This document shows positions 58,823-64,000 of a stretch of DNA of 64,000 bases, one piece after another (the stretch's first letter is position 1; the number at the start of each line of letters is the position of its first letter). The stretch comes from Thermogymnomonas acidicola JCM 13583 (GTDB lineage: Archaea; Thermoplasmatota; Thermoplasmata; Thermoplasmatales; Thermoplasmataceae), in NCBI RefSeq assembly GCF_001316105.1, contig NZ_BBCP01000001.1, positions 1 through 64,000 on the forward strand. Reading direction: 5' to 3'. The position numbers were made by a program, and so were the translations under genes. The notes beneath the pieces were generated by a model. It searched no databases and was not told the DNA's origin. It worked only from the letters and a program-made list of their open reading frames with translations.

Positions 58823-61800
58823 GGGAGCTAGTGGATGTTTTCTTCAAAAGGGAGAGTGTAGTCAACCATCAGATCGAATCGATGAACCACTTCTACGCCG
58901 AGAGGGGAGACCCGGACAACGGCATGCAGGCCATTGTGGACGAGACAAAGGTTACCGATGAGGATGAGCCAGGCGTGATCGTCCTCGACCCCCCCAGCAA
59001 GACCGGCGGAAGGGACATAAGGATCTACTTCGGCAGGATCAGGGAGAACGGCAGGCCCGTTGGGGAACAGACAATATGGGTTGAGAAGCCAGAGATCAAG
59101 GAGGCCTCCGGTGCCTCGAACCAGATAACGCCGAATGAAGCGAGGCTCAGGGGCCTGAACTACGTGGCCCCCCGTCATACTGAAGCTCAGGATCGTCGAG
59201 GACGGCGTGGAGAAGGAGCCTGAGACGCTCAAGATTGGGGGGGACATACCTGTGATGGTCAGGTCAAAGATATGCACGCTCTACGGCACCAACCTCGACC
59301 AGTATATAGAGAAGAACAACGGGCCGGTGAACGCCACAAGGACGGAGAAACTACAGTATGTTGGCGAGGACCCGGATGACCCGGGCGGTTACTTCATAAT
59401 CGGCGGTTCAGAGAGGGTCATAGTGTCGCTGGAGGACCTTGCGCCAAACAAGATAATGGTGGAGTACGAGGAGAAGTACGACACCAAGGTCGAGGTGGCA
59501 AAGGTATTCTCACAGCAGGGCGGGTACAGGGCACTGACATCCATGGAGAGGGGGGGCAGTGACGGCATTATCAACGTCACGATTCCCAGCGTGGCAGGTA
59601 CGATCCCCCTCGTGATCCTGATGAAGGCCCTTGGCCTGGAGAGGGATGTGGACGTGCACAACGCCATTGCGTCAGTGCCGGAGATGGAGCCCATAATATA
59701 CGCGAACCTTGAGGAGGCCAGGAACCCGAAGAACCTGCCCCCCCCAAACGGCGTGAACAACCAGGAGGACGCCATAAACTACCTGGAGAAGAGGTTCGCG
59801 GCCGGCCAGGCCAAGGAGTTCAGGGAGAAGAGGGTTGCGCAGATGCTGGACAAGAACCTCCTCCCGCACCTGGGCGACTCGCCGGAGGACAGGCTCAAGA
59901 AGGCGATATACCTGGGCAGGATGGCGAGGTCCCTGCTCGAGCTGCACCTGGGCATAAGGAAGGAGGATGACAAGGACCACCTGTCGAATAAGAGGGTCAA
60001 GCTGGCCGGAGACTGATGGATGAGCTGTTCAGGAATGCCTTCCAGGCTGTCATGAAGGACCTCAAGTACCAGCTGGAGAGGACATACAACAGGAAGAAGT
60101 CGCAGATAAGGCTAAAGCCTTCCGTGAGGCAGGATCTGCTAACGCAAAAGCTCCAGCACGCCATGGCCACGGGGGGGAACTGGATCGGCGGCAGGACAGG
60201 GGGGGTTTCACAGCTTCTGGACAGGGTCTCCAACGTGAGCACCATAAGCCACCTGAGGAGGATAATATCGCCCCCTCACGCGTTCGCAGCCGCACTTCGA
60301 GGCCAGGGACCTCCACCCGACACAGTGGGGGGGCAGGATATGCCCCAACGAGACGCCTGAGGGCCAGAACTGCGGCCTGGTCAAGAACGCTGCCCTCATA
60401 ATCAACGTGACCGAGGGCGTCGACCCCCAGTCTGTCCTCGAGTTCCTGCGCTCCCTCGATGTGAAGGAGGTCATGGAGGAGAACCCGAACGCAGGCAGGG
60501 TGTACCTGAACGGTGACCTCGTTGGCTACCACGATGACCCAGAGGGTCTCACCAACAGGATAAGGGAGGAGAGGAGGAAGGGCAGGATCTCCGATGAGGT
60601 CAACGTGAGGTGGGACCCTGGCACGAGGGAGGTCATAGTGAACTGCGACAGGGGCAGGATCAGGAGGCCCCCCCTGCTCGTCCTCAGGAACGGAAACACA
60701 GTCATCGATTCGACCATGCTGAAGCGCCTTGAGACAGGCGAGTACTCGATAAAGGACATAACGAGGAAGGGCGCCCTGGAATGGTCGATGCGGAGGAGGA
60801 AGAGAACCTATACATAGCGGTCTATGCTTATGACGTGCCTGAGAAGTGCCCGTCATGCGGTGAGTACCTGTACCGTGGCAAGGTGGACTGGTGGATCCAG
60901 GCGAGCCCAGCAGCAGCGGCGACAAGGTAACGCTTGAGTGCCTGTACTGCCACGGCAGGTTCCAGTCCAGGAAGCTGATAACGGAGGAGCACACGCACCT
61001 TGAGATCGACCCTTCGTTCATACTGGGCGTTGTTGCATCTGTAATACCGTATCCGGAGCACAACTCCTCGCCGAGGATCACGATGGCAGCTGCAATGACG
61101 AAGCAGTCCATAGGCCTCTCAGCCACGAACTACAGGATAAGGACGGACACGAGGGGGCCATGTGCTCCACTACCCGCAGGTCCCGCTGGTGAAGACCAGG
61201 ATCATGGACTTCATAAGGTACGAGAAGAAGCCAGCCGGGCAGAACTTCGTCGTTGCGATCCTCTCCTACCAGGGCTACAACATACAGGACGCCATCATAC
61301 TCAACAAGGCGTCTGTGGAGAGGGGGGGTCTGGGTAGGAGTTCGTTCTTCAGGACTTACGAGGCGGAGGAGCGCAGGTACCGGGAGGCCAGGAGGACAGG
61401 TTCGAGATACCTACCCACGACGTCCTGGGCGCCAGGGACGAAAAGTACTACAAAAACCTGGACGATAACGGGATAATAAGCCCAGAGATGGAGGTTGAGG
61501 GCTCCGATGTGCTGGTAGGAAAGACCTCCCCGCCGAGGTTCCTGGAGGAGGGCGCTGAGAAGCTGGGGGGGCCACAGAGGAGAAGGGAATCGTCAGTGAC
61601 CATGAGGCCCAACGAGACCGGCATTGTGGACAACGTCTTCCTCACCGTCTCAGAGAGCAACAGCAGGATAGTGAAGATCAAGGTGAGGAGCCTCAGGATC
61701 CCGGAGCTTGGCGATAAGTTCGCCTCCAGGCACGGCCAGAAGGGTGTCATAGGCGCAGTCATACCGCAGGAGGACATGCCTTTCACCGAGGACGGCATAA

Positions 61801-62465
61801 TACCTGACCTCATATTCAACCCCCCCCACGCCGTGCCTTCGAGGATGACTGTGGGGGGGCACATACTGGAGATGATAGGCGGCAAGGTTGCCTCCAGGCG
61901 CGGTGACTTCGTCGACGGGACTATATTCAGCGGGGGGGAGCCAGAGCAGAGCCTGAGGGCTGCACTGGAGAGGCTAGGGTTCAGGAGATCCTCCAACGAG
62001 GTCATGTACGATGGCGTGACTGGAAGGAAGTATGTGGTCGACATCTTCACAGGCGTCATATATTACCAGAAGCTGCACCACATGGTTGCCGGGAAGTTCC
62101 ACGCGAGGTCGAGGGGGCCGGTGCAGATACTCACCAGGCAGCCAACGGAGGGCCGTTCCAGGCAGGGAGGCCTCAGGTTCGGGGAGATGGAGCGCGATAC
62201 CCTGATAGCGCACGGTGCGGCAATGGTGATAAAGGACCGCCTCCTGGACCAGAGCGACGGCACGATACTCTACGTGTGCGGGAACCCGAAGTGTGGCCAC
62301 ATAGCCATACTGGACAGGAGGAAGGGCACCCTGAAGTGCCCGGTTTGCGAGAATACAGGCAACATACACCCCCCCATAGAGACGAGCTATGCCTTCAAGC
62401 TGATGAGGGACGAGCTCGCTTCCATGGGTGTCATGATGAGGTTATCCCTGGGTGATCTCAAATGA
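58819..62465 (+). CDS. rpoB: RNA polymerase subunit B, unsplit, frame-broken
   Basis: Second-largest subunit, about 1,215 residues. Protrusion/lobe ([20 protein letters not shown]), fork ([37 protein letters not shown]), zinc-like [12 protein letters not shown]...CLYCHGRF, hybrid-binding [46 protein letters not shown], and C-terminal [11 protein letters not shown] plus zinc ribbon CGNPKCG...CPVCENTG. Breaks near 59168, 60010-60014, 60280-60345, 60785-60790, 60890-60905, 61150-61160, 61380-61392. The break at 60010 is a lost base, not the methanogen B''/B' split. Confidence 0.96.
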
Positions 62466-64000
62466 TGAGTGGTATTTCGAAGAGGATAAACAAGATACAG
62501 TTTGCCCTGCTCTCACCTGAGGAGATCAGGAAGATGTCCCAGGTGAAGGTCATCACAGCCGACACATACGATGACGACGGCTACCCCCCCATTGAGAGGG
62601 GCCTGATGGACCTCCACATGGGTGTCATAGAGCCGGGACTGAAGTGTGCCACCTGCTACGGACGCGTTGATGAATGCCCTGGGCACTTTGGCCACATCGA
62701 ACTGGCCATGCCAGTGATACACGTGGGCTTCGTGAAGGAGATAAAGACGATCCTGGAGAGCACGTGCAAGGTGTGCGGCAGGATAAAGCTCACGGACGAC
62801 GAGATCAAGATCTACAGGGAGGAGATGAGCAACCTGAACTTTGCCCAGGGTGACCCCCCCGAGGTAATAGCAATCAAGTCGAAGAAGATCACGGACCTGG
62901 CATCTTCCAGGATGGTCTGCCCACACTGCGGCGCACAGCAGAGCAAGCTCATCCTGGACAAGCCAACAACGTTCAGGGAAGAGAAGGTGGGCATAAAGGT
63001 CACCCCAAAGGAGATAAGGGAGAGGCTGGAGAGGGTGCCGGACGAGGACCTCATATTCTTCGGCCTCAACCCGGAGGTGGCAAGGCCCGAGTGGATGGTC
63101 CTCACAGTGCTGCCCGTGCCGCCCATAAACGTCAGGCCCTCCATAACGCTAGAGACGGGAGAGAGGAGCGAGGACGACCTCACCCACAAACTCGTTGACA
63201 TAATAAGGATAAGCCAGAGGCTCAGGGAGAGCAGGGACAACGGGTCGCCGCAGCTCATAATAGAGGACCTCTGGGACCTTCTCCAGTTCCACGTCACGAC
63301 CTATTTCGACAACCAGACAGCAGGCATACCTCCGGCGAGGCACAGGTCAGGCAGGCCACTGAAGACGCTGGTCCAGAGGCTCAAGGGGGGGAAGGAGGGC
63401 AGGTTCAGGTCAAACCTCTCGGGCAAGAGGGTAAACTTCTCCGCACGCACGGTCATTTCCCCCCCGGAACCATTCCTCTCAATAAACGAAGTGGGTGTGC
63501 CAGAGAGGGCTGCCAGGGAGCTCACTGTGCCGCTTGTGGTGAACGCCTTCAACATTGACTATGTGCGCGAACTGGTGAAGAGGGGGCCCGAGCCCGTGGA
63601 TGAGCAGGGAAGGTACGTCACCGGCGTCAACTACATCATCAGCCAGACGGCAGGAGGATAAAGATAACTGCGCAGAACGCCGAGGAGAACAGCAAGAGGA
63701 TAGACATCGGCTGGGTCGTTGAGCGCCAGCTCACTGAAGGCGACATAGTGCTGTTCAACAGGCAGCCGTCACTCCACAGGATGTCCATGATGGGCCACAC
63801 CGTCAGGATACTGCCCGGCCACACCTTCAGGTTCAACCTGCCTGTATGCACCCCCCCGTACAACGCTGACTTTGACGGGGACGAGATGAACCTGCACATA
63901 ATTCAGAAGGAGGAGGCCAGGGCCGAGGCCAGGATCATAATGAAGGTGCAGGAGCAGATAATGTCACCCCCCCGTTTCGGCGGCCCCCCCATCATAGGCG
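62462..64000 (+). CDS. rpoA1: RNA polymerase subunit A', 3'-partial
   Basis: Largest-subunit N-terminal part. Clamp zinc site [29 protein letters not shown], second site CKVCGRIK...CPHCGAQQ, rudder/lid [28 protein letters not shown], and the catalytic loop [14 protein letters not shown]. One base is missing near 63655-63660 ([28 protein letters not shown]). In-frame extra Gly/Pro at LKGGKEG, ISPPEPF, CTPPYN. ATG 62462 overlaps the rpoB stop. The gene runs off the window after [10 protein letters not shown]. Confidence 0.96.

Noticed and set aside
60005-60020. Apparent rpoB split into two ORFs (stop at 60014, ATG at 60016), like the methanogen B''/B' arrangement
   Set aside because: Restoring one C gives LAGDLMDELF without a gap, the position (about residue 399) differs from the known split, and the gene has several other breaks of the same kind.
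1-64000. Programmed frameshifting or phase variation at G/C tracts as a biological system
   Set aside because: Breaks hit dozens of essential genes in both directions, the same +3 change occurs in tRNA and 5S genes, and short runs lose bases as well. An artefact explains all of this more simply; kept open only as a testable alternative.
1-64000. CRISPR array, insertion sequence, integrase or prophage genes
   Set aside because: I found no repeated spacer-repeat units, transposase-like motifs or att-type duplications next to the tRNA genes.

Overview
The window is archaeal chromosome, most likely from a Thermoplasmata-related euryarchaeon (class-level inference). It has an archaeal S10/spc/alpha-like ribosomal protein cluster with SUI1, Rnp1, eS4, eL32 and eL19, an unsplit rpoB with an A' subunit, Sec61-beta, TFS, Nop5/Nop10/Cbf5, two geranylgeranyl-reductase-type flavoproteins for ether lipid saturation, and AT-rich TATA elements 25-45 nt before starts. 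A 5S rRNA gene stands alone with its own promoter, a known Thermoplasma trait. A complete Topo VI pair argues against a Thermoplasmatales genome proper, because that order is reported to use gyrase instead.

Layout. 1-9.3 kb: partial Nudix hydrolase, GHMP kinase, Sec61-beta, tRNA-Glu, a gene-poor stretch, DEAD-box helicase, amino acid permease, tRNA-Ser, ferredoxin plus geranylgeranyl reductase, SRP54 and TFS. 9.3-27.4 kb: CoA-binding protein, tRNA-Ser, Lrp regulator, second reductase, endonuclease III, carAB, cutA, sfsA, a cysteine-less QueE-like protein, a beta-CASP RNase, MTA phosphorylase, an asparagine-synthase-like protein, a PIN-ATPase-KH protein, a tRNA thiolase, two tRNAs and etfAB. 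27.6-44.7 kb: one long co-directional run from uL3 to SecY, adenylate kinase, an EMC3/Oxa1-like insertase, cytidylate kinase, Cbf5 and Nop5. 44.6-52.6 kb: purF, eL37 and LSm on the minus strand, then eL42-eS27-aIF2alpha-Nop10-PAC2-Topo VI B-Topo VI A and a nitrilase-fold protein. 52.6-64 kb: a fused trehalose-6-phosphate synthase/phosphatase, 5S rRNA, TrpRS, MtnA, a DapA-type aldolase, tRNA-Lys, then rpoH-rpoB-rpoA' running off the end.

The strongest anomaly is in the sequence itself. G and C runs of 7-8 nt are far too common and runs of 5 are scarce. Where family conservation or RNA structure predicts a run of 4, the text often shows 7; where it predicts 5, it shows 7 or 8. This adds single Gly or Pro residues at invariant sites and breaks many essential genes. 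Shorter runs also lose single bases (CCC to CC, GGG to GG). The same +3 change occurs in tRNA and 5S genes, where no reading frame could select it, so I judge it mainly a consensus/base-calling artefact. Genes below are therefore annotated across their frame breaks; 'broken' means the reading frame as written, not necessarily the living gene.

Functionally the window combines information processing (ribosome, RNAP, secretion, rRNA/tRNA modification) with pyrimidine and purine synthesis (carAB, purF), methionine salvage (MTA phosphorylase and MtnA), membrane lipid reduction, and trehalose synthesis. Apart from the tract anomaly, the least conventional items are two proteins that keep a fold but lack the catalytic cysteine(s): the QueE-like protein and the nitrilase-fold protein.
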